Shown: positions 35,178 to 43,383 of the stretch, one piece after another
How the letters are laid out: each line of letters starts with the position of its first letter
Position numbering within the stretch: the stretch's first letter is position 1
Origin: an uncultured Myxococcales bacterium
GTDB lineage: Bacteria; Myxococcota_A; Bradymonadia; UBA7976; VGTA01
NCBI GenBank assembly: GCA_937146725.1
Contig: CAKZRU010000125.1
Span: forward strand, 1-64,000
Length of the DNA: 64,000 nt
Direction: 5' to 3'
The notes under the pieces: generated by a model
Told to the model about the DNA's origin: nothing
Databases searched by the model: none
The model's input: only the letters and a program-made list of their open reading frames with translations
Made by a program: the position numbers and the translations under genes

Positions 35178-37307
35178 TTAAGGAGAGTCTTCATCGCTCA
35201 TCCCCATATCGGTAGCATTCATGTTGCTCTCCTCCATCATGCCTCCCAGCATTTCATCGATCATGCTTTCTTCATTCATCATTGCTTCTCCGGTTTCGGG
35301 ATCTACCACATTAAGGTTCAAACCACCGGGATAACCGTAAGAAACATAGCTGTCATAGCCATAAACAAGAACACCGATAGGTTCATCAGCAACCAATAAG
35401 TGCACACCATCACCAATGGGAAAGCGAGCGACCTGCCACATTAAGCTATCTCCCACAGGTTCCCATAGGTCGACTGGTACATCATCAAAAAATACATTCG
35501 CATTGATCGGAGCAATGATGGATACATAGTCAAAGGCATATTTATTCGGTGCTAAAAAGACAAAGTCAGATCTAAATTGAGTAATGGGTACTGCAAGGAT
35601 AAAAGCCGGATCGCCGGTGCCAGCATCACCAGGTTCTAAATTACCTCTTACATTTGGTTCGGGAGCATGCTCACCGGCCAAAAATTGACCGACTGAAATG
35701 GGTTTGTCACTAATGATTTCAAAGTGCTCTCTTGAGCCAAACTCAAACCATTCACCCTTATTTAAGGTCGGAATATCCACAAGATCAGGAATCGTTTCAA
35801 TCTTGGTGTTATCTTGAGAGGCCAAAATACGCCAATAATCTTTTTCTAAGCCACGATCAAAGCTTTTGGTTGCTATATAATAATTGCCCCAAGTTGAGGT
35901 TGGAAACATTTGTTGCTCAAGGTGATCAGCACAGCACACGTTAAAGAAAGCATTATTACAATCGTAGTTATCACTACAAACGGTTTCTCCATCATAAGCA
36001 CATACGCCTTGACCTGAACGAGGATCAATATCAATGCAGTGATTGGTGTTGGGTACATTAGCAGCCTCAGAGCCACCAAACACTACCACCGGCTTATCAC
36101 TGCTGACTAAAGAGCCGGTCAAGTCAGCGCCGGGAGATCCGGTTTGTAAACTGAGAACATCAAAGGCATTTAAAGTCACATTGTATGTTTCACCAGCCTC
36201 CAAAGCTGGGATTTCTCCAATAGGCCCAGATGAAGTTGGCGCTGATACAGTAATACTCACGTTTGTAGGCTCGTCATTGATTCCGATGACAGTAAGATAG
36301 CCTCTTAAACGATCAAAACTTTGTTCACGAGTCATCACAATGTAATCATTGCCCAAAACATGGCTTGGTAAAAGTAATGAAGCGTCATTGGAGAAAACAT
36401 CTTCATTTTCAAGTGGGTTAAATTGGTAAGCAATAATTGGGATGCTTGATTTAACCCGATATGCCAATGGCGCTAAAATCGTCCCTTCTACATCTCGGCG
36501 AGGCAAGTTAAAGATATGCAGACCAAAGGGAGGTAAGATGGCTTCTTCAACCAAACGCTCATTGTCATATACACCCACGATTCCTGTATATTCTGGATGT
36601 GGATTAGAAACGACGACTGCAAAGGGGGCCGCCGCAGCGTCTAAAAAGCCTTCTCGGCCTTGTACAAAAGCATTGTCTAGATCGGCAGCCCAATAATCAC
36701 AACCGATATTTGTTCTTACTTTTTCGCTTAAAACACATAGAGGGGTACAAGCACCACGGTCGCACTGCTGTCCGGTACTTTGTCCTTGACAACGTTCCAC
36801 GGTTACATATGCACTTCCACTTGTATTACATTCTACAACAGTATCGGGATCAGAGCATAAGCGCTGACCGGGTACACAAAGGGGCTCCTCACAGCTTGCT
36901 TGATTCGCCCCATCCATCATCAGCGTTGTACAAGCGCCACCACATTCAGAACTTTCCCACATTGATTCCGCATTGCACACTTCGATTGTTGTATCATTTG
37001 CACATCTTGATTCACCTGCAGTACATGCCTCGTCTGAAACGCATTCCCCCTCTCCAAAACAGCGGTTACCCACTTCACAAGGGTCTGGCATGAACTCACC
37101 ACCAACGCAGCGTTCTCTTTGCCCTTCATCATTGCATTGGAAAGCCTTTGGGCAGACTGAGTCACCGCCTTCATCAATCTCGACGGCTTGGTCTAGGTCA
37201 GTAGTGGTTCCTGCCATCTCTATATTGGTGTTTTCGTCATCACACCCCCAACTACCGATCATGAAGATGATTGGAATTAGCAACTTCAACAAGCGAAATA
37301 AATGCAT
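35178..37307 (-). CDS. Lipoprotein with Cys-rich repeats and IgGFc-binding-like domain
   Basis: A signal peptide with lipobox ends at IGSWGC. Residues about 50-195 hold short Cys-rich repeats (CPKAFQCNDEGQRERCVGGEF, CTAGESRCANDTTIEVC, CVPGQRLCSDPDTVVEC). Residues about 200-660 resemble the IgGFc-binding N-terminal domain (PF17517): FAVVVSNPHPEYTGIVGVYDNERLVEEAILPPFGLHIFNLP, then IPIIAYQFNPLENEDVFSNDASLLLPSHVLGNDYIVMT and DYVSIIAPINANVFFDD. Such proteins are surface or secreted and common in Myxococcota-like genomes. The tail is Met/Asp/Glu-rich. It lies 52 bases upstream of the TIG lipoprotein gene on the same strand, so the pair is probably co-expressed. Confidence 0.82.
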   Translation of the reverse strand: MHLFRLLKLLIPIIFMIGSWGCDDENTNIEMAGTTTDLDQAVEIDEGGDSVCPKAFQCNDEGQRERCVGGEFMPDPCEVGNRCFGEGECVSDEACTAGESRCANDTTIEVCNAESMWESSECGGACTTLMMDGANQASCEEPLCVPGQRLCSDPDTVVECNTSGSAYVTVERCQGQSTGQQCDRGACTPLCVLSEKVRTNIGCDYWAADLDNAFVQGREGFLDAAAAPFAVVVSNPHPEYTGIVGVYDNERLVEEAILPPFGLHIFNLPRRDVEGTILAPLAYRVKSSIPIIAYQFNPLENEDVFSNDASLLLPSHVLGNDYIVMTREQSFDRLRGYLTVIGINDEPTNVSITVSAPTSSGPIGEIPALEAGETYNVTLNAFDVLSLQTGSPGADLTGSLVSSDKPVVVFGGSEAANVPNTNHCIDIDPRSGQGVCAYDGETVCSDNYDCNNAFFNVCCADHLEQQMFPTSTWGNYYIATKSFDRGLEKDYWRILASQDNTKIETIPDLVDIPTLNKGEWFEFGSREHFEIISDKPISVGQFLAGEHAPEPNVRGNLEPGDAGTGDPAFILAVPITQFRSDFVFLAPNKYAFDYVSIIAPINANVFFDDVPVDLWEPVGDSLMWQVARFPIGDGVHLLVADEPIGVLVYGYDSYVSYGYPGGLNLNVVDPETGEAMMNEESMIDEMLGGMMEESNMNATDMGMSDEDSP

Positions 37308-37530
37308 TTCATAAACCTCTCATTTAATTTATTCTTAAGGTTATAGCTTATTTTTACATAAGTTTTCATCCATTAAGTTGGGCTTTTACGAATTGTTGTG
37401 TGAGATTAATGACATCTCTCTCTTGCGAGCAGAGTAATCTTAGGCCAACATACCAAATGAACAGGGGAGATGACTTTACATTTTAAGACCATGCTTAGGT
37501 TTAAAATGAGTCATAAAACACGAGGTATTC
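37308..37530. other. Divergent intergenic region, 223 bases, no gene seen
   Basis: Lies between the divergent IgGFc-like lipoprotein gene and the membrane pseudokinase gene. GAGG lies before the ATG at 37531. No convincing promoter pair or repeat was identified. Confidence 0.5.
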
Positions 37531-40380
37531 ATGGATACAAGCCACATTAACATCGACGATTTTCTCATTAAACAGGCAATCAGTGAAGATAGCTTTGGCA
37601 TCTTCTTTAGCGGTCAGCATAAGACAACAAACCAAGGTTTGCTTTTATATGGTTTAGTATCATTACCTGAACGACCAATCACCCATGCACGTCTGACCCA
37701 AGCTTTAAGTCATGTAAAGTTAATCGAGCATCCGGCTTTGGCTAAAGTGATAGATCATCGAGAATGTGAGCAACCCCAAGGTCAAGATCTTCTGAATCTT
37801 GCCCAAGCCCAAGGCTTTGGAACTTCACTATCAAGTCCTTTGGAATTCTTGGTTGTCTACGATATTAACGCTGACAGAAACTTGGCGAATAGCCAACAAA
37901 AACTCTCTGAACTTGAAGTCAGAGCACTGGGGGAACAGCTTTTAGAAGCCCTAAACCTACTTCACAAAAAAAGAGCATATCATCATGCTCTAAGTCCAAA
38001 AGCGCTTTGGTTAGGTGATGAAGGGATCAAGTTAAGTCATAGCGGTTTGTATTCCGTCTACAAGCGTCGCGGTTTATCTTTAAAGTCTTCTCCAAATCCC
38101 GATGTGGACCCAGCGCTCATTCATCGACAGGTTTATGCCTCTCCTGAAGAACTTTTAGGAAAGCTATCAACTCAAAGTAGTGACCTTTTTTCAGTCGCTG
38201 TTATTTTATATGAGTATTTGCTTTCTCCTTTAAATGAGCCCACGATCGAAGCGGGTGTATATAATCGAGAGTTTTCTTTGGATCTGCCCTCAGAATGGCA
38301 AGAGTTTTTCCAAAAAGGAATGGCTACACATATCAAAGATCGCTATCCAAGCGCCGAACAAATGCTTAAAGCCTTACAAAGCCTACCACCGCTTATTCAC
38401 AATACAGCTGACAATCATTTGCCTCATCAAATCACACCGGAAGCTTCGTTTAAAGAGCAAGAAAAGGCTCAAAGTTTAGATATTTTAGAAGCGACCGATG
38501 TGATTACTCCACAACTTATTGCCGAATTGGAAGAAATGAGTGAGCATTTTGATCAAACGCATAGCGAATTAGACCAAGATGAGCACTCAAGCTTTGATAT
38601 CAATGCTCAAACAGAGCTGAGTGAGCCCAATCCCGAAATGGACTTTGTTGGGAATATAAATGAATTAAGCACCGAAACTACGGATGCTGTGAGTATTAAC
38701 ATTCATCATGGAAATCTAAACCAACAAGTGGAAGATCAAGCGACAAGTTCAGAAACAGATTCTATTGAAAGTAAACAAGATATAGAAAAAAGTATTGATT
38801 TCGGATCGGTTCAAGCAAAGTCTCAAGAAGAGCCATTAGAAGAATCTCAAGTAAATACTGAAAGCTCTTTACAGGTCTTTGAAGCAGAAGTTACAGGTAC
38901 GACTGAAAAAGTAGAACCACAAAGTAACTTTGCTCAAACGATAGGTTTCTTTTCGGGGGGCGAAGTTAGTTCGGAAGGTTTTAAATCACTGCGATCCCAA
39001 CTGTCTCCTGAAAGCACACCGGCATCATCTAAGCAACAAGTCCATGAAAATGAAGTTGCTACAAATTATGATAACTTGGCCTTTGGAAATCATACTGATC
39101 TAGCTTTTGGTAGTCAGAGTTCAAATATAGATGATGACTTAGGTTTTGGACAAACTCATCAGGATGAAAGAACCTTTATTGAGTTTTCAGATGTTGATGA
39201 TCAAACCGTTTTCGAAGTTGACCAAGATCAGCTTGTGCAAGAGTCATATAAAACAGAATTAGGCTTAGTGGCTCCCACTGCCGGTCCAAGAAGCCCTACC
39301 GACCCTAGAAACGCTGCAAATCAACCCGCCAAGATGCAAACCATGGCTTTATTTTCGCAAGAAGCCGATTCCATTAGTCATCCTGTTCATTTGCAAACTC
39401 CTGATTTCTTAGACAATTTAGGTGGTACTGATGATCCATCAAGAGTATTGCCTATTCCTAAAGTCCAAAAGCAGAATTCAGCGTTTCAAACCCCAAGTGC
39501 GCCTGCCCAAGTTGAAATCCCACCTCCTTTAGCTCAGACCTTAAATGTACCGCCACAGGCGATTGAGAAACCGCCGGTTTTAAGTGGGTCATTAACGCCA
39601 GCCCAATCAACAAAGCCAAGCTTGGGGTTGCAAAGTTCCTCCATTATGGGCGATGCACATGATTGGCCGGGTCAAAATGAAGTGCAAGCCGTCTACACGC
39701 CACCTGCACAAAATACCCCAATCAACCGTGAAACTCGACCGGTAGCAAAGCTAAAGAAAGACAGCTCCTTTGGTTCAAGGGTGATTGGTCTTCTTATCCC
39801 TTTAATCCTTGTAACTTTAGGCGCAGTAGGTATTTATTGGACTCAGTCGAATTGGGACTTAGTGATGAGTTTGCTGTCTAGCGAAGCACCGGAGCGACTA
39901 AGCATCAGTACTTATCCTAATGATATGCAGGTGGTCATCAACAATAAGCCCGTGCAGGATCGTTCTCCGTTGATTTATAACTTCAAAGAAGCTTACACCA
40001 TTGATCAAAAAGTACCGGTTCGTTTTATGTGGAAGCGCAAAATCCACAATGAGCAGATTAAGCTTTCCAATGGTACGACCAGCGTATATTTCCTGGCTGA
40101 ACCGATGAAGGCCTCAAAGGTTTCTCGTTATCGGCGAAAGCGACCCAAAAAGGCAGTTAAGTTTTCTAAGGCATCAATTGCAACGCCAGGTGAAAGCTTA
40201 CAAGTACTTCTTAAAGACCAGCCTATTGGTCAAACGCCACTCCTTATTATTGCTGAACATGGCAAGGAACTCTCTCTAAAGTTGATTGGGCCAGGTATTG
40301 AAAAAGAGATCAAGATCACTCCTAACAATACAATGCAAAGTCAAGTTTCGATTCCAATGAACCCAAAAGGTAAAGAGTAA
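37531..40380 (+). CDS. Membrane pseudokinase with PEGA-like periplasmic domains
   Basis: Residues 1 to about 290 follow a Hanks-kinase plan (LGEQLLEALNLLHKKRAYHHALSPKALWL, VYASPEELLGKLSTQSSDLFSVAVILYEYLLSPL, KGMATHIKDRYPSAEQMLKAL). The catalytic loop H151-H-A-L-S-P-K-A lacks the HRD Asp and the metal-binding Asn, and DFG reads HSG, so it is a predicted pseudokinase. About 450 acidic low-complexity residues follow. A single membrane span lies at about 749-772 (VIGLLIPLILVTLGAVGIYW), then two PEGA-like modules follow (SISTYPNDMQVVINNKPVQDRSPL; SLQVLLKDQPIGQTPLLII). A cytoplasmic kinase-fold sensor linked to an external module is the likely design. It is the first gene of the long envelope cluster. 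Confidence 0.85.
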   Translation: MDTSHINIDDFLIKQAISEDSFGIFFSGQHKTTNQGLLLYGLVSLPERPITHARLTQALSHVKLIEHPALAKVIDHRECEQPQGQDLLNLAQAQGFGTSLSSPLEFLVVYDINADRNLANSQQKLSELEVRALGEQLLEALNLLHKKRAYHHALSPKALWLGDEGIKLSHSGLYSVYKRRGLSLKSSPNPDVDPALIHRQVYASPEELLGKLSTQSSDLFSVAVILYEYLLSPLNEPTIEAGVYNREFSLDLPSEWQEFFQKGMATHIKDRYPSAEQMLKALQSLPPLIHNTADNHLPHQITPEASFKEQEKAQSLDILEATDVITPQLIAELEEMSEHFDQTHSELDQDEHSSFDINAQTELSEPNPEMDFVGNINELSTETTDAVSINIHHGNLNQQVEDQATSSETDSIESKQDIEKSIDFGSVQAKSQEEPLEESQVNTESSLQVFEAEVTGTTEKVEPQSNFAQTIGFFSGGEVSSEGFKSLRSQLSPESTPASSKQQVHENEVATNYDNLAFGNHTDLAFGSQSSNIDDDLGFGQTHQDERTFIEFSDVDDQTVFEVDQDQLVQESYKTELGLVAPTAGPRSPTDPRNAANQPAKMQTMALFSQEADSISHPVHLQTPDFLDNLGGTDDPSRVLPIPKVQKQNSAFQTPSAPAQVEIPPPLAQTLNVPPQAIEKPPVLSGSLTPAQSTKPSLGLQSSSIMGDAHDWPGQNEVQAVYTPPAQNTPINRETRPVAKLKKDSSFGSRVIGLLIPLILVTLGAVGIYWTQSNWDLVMSLLSSEAPERLSISTYPNDMQVVINNKPVQDRSPLIYNFKEAYTIDQKVPVRFMWKRKIHNEQIKLSNGTTSVYFLAEPMKASKVSRYRRKRPKKAVKFSKASIATPGESLQVLLKDQPIGQTPLLIIAEHGKELSLKLIGPGIEKEIKITPNNTMQSQVSIPMNPKGKE

Positions 40381-40400
40381 CGTAGGAACTTAGAGTCGGT

Positions 40401-40429
40401 TTGACAAGACTCTTGGGCTGTGTTGTAGT
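40401..40429 (+). promoter_or_regulatory. Possible promoter inside the envelope cluster
   Basis: TTGACA (40401-40406), a 17-base spacer and TGTAGT (40424-40429), 37 bases before the ATG at 40466. The -35 is perfect and the -10 is four of six. Confidence 0.45.
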
Positions 40430-40465
40430 TCAAAAAATATTCTTCAGATTTGATGGAGTAAAACG

Positions 40466-40981
40466 ATGAGAAAACAATTAGGTCTGGCAGTAACTGCCTT
40501 AGCTTTTGCCTGTCTTTTTAGTAGTGTAAGTATTCAAAATAATACTGTGGTTCTGCAATCAGCATCAGCGCAAGAAGCTGATCCTATTCAAGAAGTGCAA
40601 AACTTTATTGCCCAAGGTAAGGCTGATATTGAAAAAGCAAGTGCTCGTAAATTAAGAGGAAAAAGACGGACAAAAAAAAGAGTTGAGGTTTATTTATCAG
40701 CGCTTAAGTCTTTTTCTGCAGCGCTCCGTAAGCTCAATGAGTATCAAATCGAAGATGATCAATTTTTTGAGCAGATTGATAATGGATTTAAGAAAGTTTT
40801 TGAGGATAAGGCGGTCAGTAAAAAACTTAAAGAACTTGAAGGTGAGCTAATGACAGCTCTTAAGGCGCAAGATTTTAATAAGGCCAATCAAACTGCAATA
40901 AACTTGCTCGATATCGACGAAAGACAAGAAACGATTAAGTATCTTTTATCAGTGACCTCAGAACTAATGTCTGATGAGTAA
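40466..40981 (+). CDS. Small secreted helical protein, unknown function
   Basis: 171 residues. A signal peptide (MRKQLGLAVTALAFACLFSSVSI...) ends near SASAQEAD. The mature part is highly charged and predicted helical (EVQNFIAQGKADIEKASARKLRGKRRTKKRVEVYLSALKSFSAALRKL), reminiscent of TPR-adjacent periplasmic helices but without a recognised family. GGAG lies before the ATG. Its end overlaps the next frame, and it belongs to the co-directional series downstream of the membrane pseudokinase. Confidence 0.72.
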   Translation: MRKQLGLAVTALAFACLFSSVSIQNNTVVLQSASAQEADPIQEVQNFIAQGKADIEKASARKLRGKRRTKKRVEVYLSALKSFSAALRKLNEYQIEDDQFFEQIDNGFKKVFEDKAVSKKLKELEGELMTALKAQDFNKANQTAINLLDIDERQETIKYLLSVTSELMSDE

Positions 40982-41006
40982 TGATCAAACGAATAGGGAA
41001 ATGTAT

Positions 41007-41435
41007 ATGTTTATCAAAAAGAGTTTAAGTCTACTTCTGTTATCAAGTTTTTGTTTTGCGTGTACAGCACAAAAAATTAAGATTTCGGGGCAAGTGGTGA
41101 GTGCAACCGGTATTCCGGTATCAAGAGCCGAAGTCATTACTTTGCCCGCCACTGATATTGTGAGTACTGATCGAGAAGGATATTTCTACATTGATCGTAG
41201 AATTGTACCGGGTACAGGAGAAAAGGAAGCGATTACTCCTGGCGTCTATCAAATTCGAGTCAGTAAAGATGGTTTTCTACCTTTAGAATTCTCAGTCAAT
41301 GCAAAAAAAGGTGAAGTCTGGGCTGATCGGCGTACGATGCAAGCTGAAAAAGCGATGATTAATTCGGTTGCTCCTGAAGAAACACAAGAGAGTGAAACAA
41401 TGCCCACTGGTGGGGGGGGCATGGTCGGTTTCTAA
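41007..41435 (+). CDS. Small lipoprotein with carboxypeptidase-regulatory-like domain
   Basis: The start is set at the ATG at 41007 (MFIKKSLSLLLLSSFCFAC), where AGGGA lies seven to eight bases upstream; the frame opens earlier at 40974 but that would put polar residues before the signal peptide. A lipid-attachment Cys follows FCFA. The mature part contains a CarboxypepD_reg-like beta sandwich: ISGQVVSATGIPVSRAEVITLPATDIVSTDREGYFYID, GVYQIRVSKDGFLPLEFSV. It ends in a Gly-rich tail. It is probably a periplasmic or outer-membrane accessory; the next gene repeats the same kind of domain. Confidence 0.72.
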   Translation: MFIKKSLSLLLLSSFCFACTAQKIKISGQVVSATGIPVSRAEVITLPATDIVSTDREGYFYIDRRIVPGTGEKEAITPGVYQIRVSKDGFLPLEFSVNAKKGEVWADRRTMQAEKAMINSVAPEETQESETMPTGGGGMVGF

Positions 41436-41490
41436 GCGTATTTGGTCTTGACCAATCGTATAAAACCTAAAGACTAAAATGGAATGTAAA

Positions 41491-43323
41491 ATGAAAAAAT
41501 ACACAGAACAGCGCTTAACGCACCTTATCTCATTGTTGGGTCTCTTATCGATATTTGTCTTTCAAGCGTGCGAACCCGGGCCTCAAAAGATCAACTTTTC
41601 AATCACAGCACTAGACACAAATAATCTACCTGTGAGTGGTGTATATATTTACTTAAGCAGTTATGAAGCCGCTTGGGGCGCTACTGATGCTGATGGACGC
41701 TTTCAAGGTGAATCGGTTGCTAAAGTTGGGGATACCATTAGCTTTAGACTAGAAGCACCAGAAGGATATACCTTAATCCCAAGCCAAGATACTTCTTTTC
41801 AAGTGACTGAAAATGATCAACCTATCGTAGTTGAATATACCGGTCAGTTTAAGCCACCAAAGCGCGATTACCTGTTTATGGTTGAAGGTAATCAAGATGA
41901 TCAAGTCTTAATTAATAACCGTGATATTGAGAGTTTAGACGACAGCGGCCGCAGCTCAATACTCTATTCTGGTGCACCTGGTGAAGAGTTTATCATTCAA
42001 GTTGGGGCTAAAGGCTACCGAGGCGTACTTTCCACAAGTAAAGAGGTCTATTTAATTACTCCTGAAAAGCAAGGCGCTCTGTTAAATCCAGATCTGTTTA
42101 TCGGCTCATTGGAAGCAAGTGTTGAAGCGGAAGTACAAGGTGAGGAATTGCAAGGTGAGGAAGTCGCTTTGGCTATGCCTTCACAAGCGCAGGAAAAACA
42201 AGAGGAACAAGAAATTGCTTTAGCTTTACCTGAAGAAAAAAATGAAGAATTTGAAGAACCGGCGATTGCCCTACCTAAACCTAGAGCCAAAGCTAAGGCA
42301 AAACCCAAAGCAAAGAGAACACGCCGAAGTGCAAGTCGTAGTTCAGCAAGCTCAAGCCGCAGATCTTCACCGACTCGAGCCAAAAGAGAAGTAAAACGCG
42401 CACCTAAACGTGAAACTGTGAGTAATAACTCCTATAAAACACGTCGTTCTTCATATACTGTAGATTTTGAGAAACCAAAGCGCACAGCTCCACCGGTTCC
42501 ACCGCCTAAAAAACGTTATAATGAGCCTAAGAAAACGACCAACTATAATAGTGGCTCAAGTCGAACCACAAGCAGTTATAATAGCAATAATGGTTCATCA
42601 GCGGGTGACGTCTTGAGTTCCTTAAAAACTCAAAAAACACGTTCAAACTCAAGATCAAACTCAAGATCAAACTCCAGACCAAGCACAACAAGTAGCTCGG
42701 TACGTAACACAACAAGCTCTGCGCCACCTCCTAGCACTGGTGGTGTTGATAGTATGTCCAAAAAAGATGTAAAGGCTAAACTTAAGGAGATTGAAAAGCG
42801 CTATGCTAGTAGTAATCGTTTAACCGCTCAGGATGTAAGTTTCCTTAAGATGCTCAATAAAAAGCACGGGATTTCTTATTACAGCGCTCATCGCTTGCTT
42901 GGCTATTTTTATTACAGTTTAAATGATATTCGTCGTCAAAAAGACTCTTTGACCATTGCAGTAAAAAAGGGTCGTTATAAGCATGATCCAAATGTACTAT
43001 TGTCCTTAGCACAAGCCTATGGCCATTTTAAGCAATATAGCTCTGCAATCAAATACCTTCGTCGTGCTGAAAGTAAAATGAATCGCATGAAGGGCAATGG
43101 TAAGGCCAATGTTTATCGTACATATGCTGAATATCTCAGATTACTGTATGTCTCTCAAAAAGCGCGCAATCCCTTACAGGCAGACAGCGGCTTATTAGAT
43201 AAGGCGATTCAAAAGTGGAAGAATCTTCTGACCCTCAGTGGAGGGGGTGGACGAGACGGTGCTGATGCACGTACACAAATCGCTAAACTTGAAAAAATGA
43301 AAGCGGAAGCTGGCGGGCTTTAA
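41491..43323 (+). CDS. Lipoprotein with regulatory-like domain, basic Ser/Arg linker and TPR-like C-terminus
   Basis: The start is at the ATG at 41491 (MKKYTEQ...); an ATG four codons upstream is possible. The leader ends at FVFQAC. Residues about 30-125 are a carboxypeptidase-regulatory-like sandwich (SITALDTNNLPVSGVYIYLSSYEAAWGATDADGRFQG). A long linker changes from acidic (EEQEIALALPEEKNEE) to very basic, Ser/Arg/Lys-rich (residues about 260-420, with repeated NSRS), resembling a peptidoglycan- or nucleic-acid-contacting region. The C-terminal ~170 residues look TPR-like (YSAHRLLGYFYYSLNDIRRQKDSLTIAVKKG, LLSLAQAYGHFKQYSSAIKYLRRAE). The role is unknown, probably in the envelope. Confidence 0.7.
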   Translation: MKKYTEQRLTHLISLLGLLSIFVFQACEPGPQKINFSITALDTNNLPVSGVYIYLSSYEAAWGATDADGRFQGESVAKVGDTISFRLEAPEGYTLIPSQDTSFQVTENDQPIVVEYTGQFKPPKRDYLFMVEGNQDDQVLINNRDIESLDDSGRSSILYSGAPGEEFIIQVGAKGYRGVLSTSKEVYLITPEKQGALLNPDLFIGSLEASVEAEVQGEELQGEEVALAMPSQAQEKQEEQEIALALPEEKNEEFEEPAIALPKPRAKAKAKPKAKRTRRSASRSSASSSRRSSPTRAKREVKRAPKRETVSNNSYKTRRSSYTVDFEKPKRTAPPVPPPKKRYNEPKKTTNYNSGSSRTTSSYNSNNGSSAGDVLSSLKTQKTRSNSRSNSRSNSRPSTTSSSVRNTTSSAPPPSTGGVDSMSKKDVKAKLKEIEKRYASSNRLTAQDVSFLKMLNKKHGISYYSAHRLLGYFYYSLNDIRRQKDSLTIAVKKGRYKHDPNVLLSLAQAYGHFKQYSSAIKYLRRAESKMNRMKGNGKANVYRTYAEYLRLLYVSQKARNPLQADSGLLDKAIQKWKNLLTLSGGGGRDGADARTQIAKLEKMKAEAGGL

Positions 43324-43383
43324 GAGGCTTTATTTTTAAAGAATACTTAATTCACGACCTTAATGATAAAGCTAGAGTAATCA

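Noticed and set aside
36043..37093. Plus-strand ORFs opposite the IgGFc-like lipoprotein
   Set aside because: Shadows of the Cys-rich minus-strand gene; low-complexity translations.
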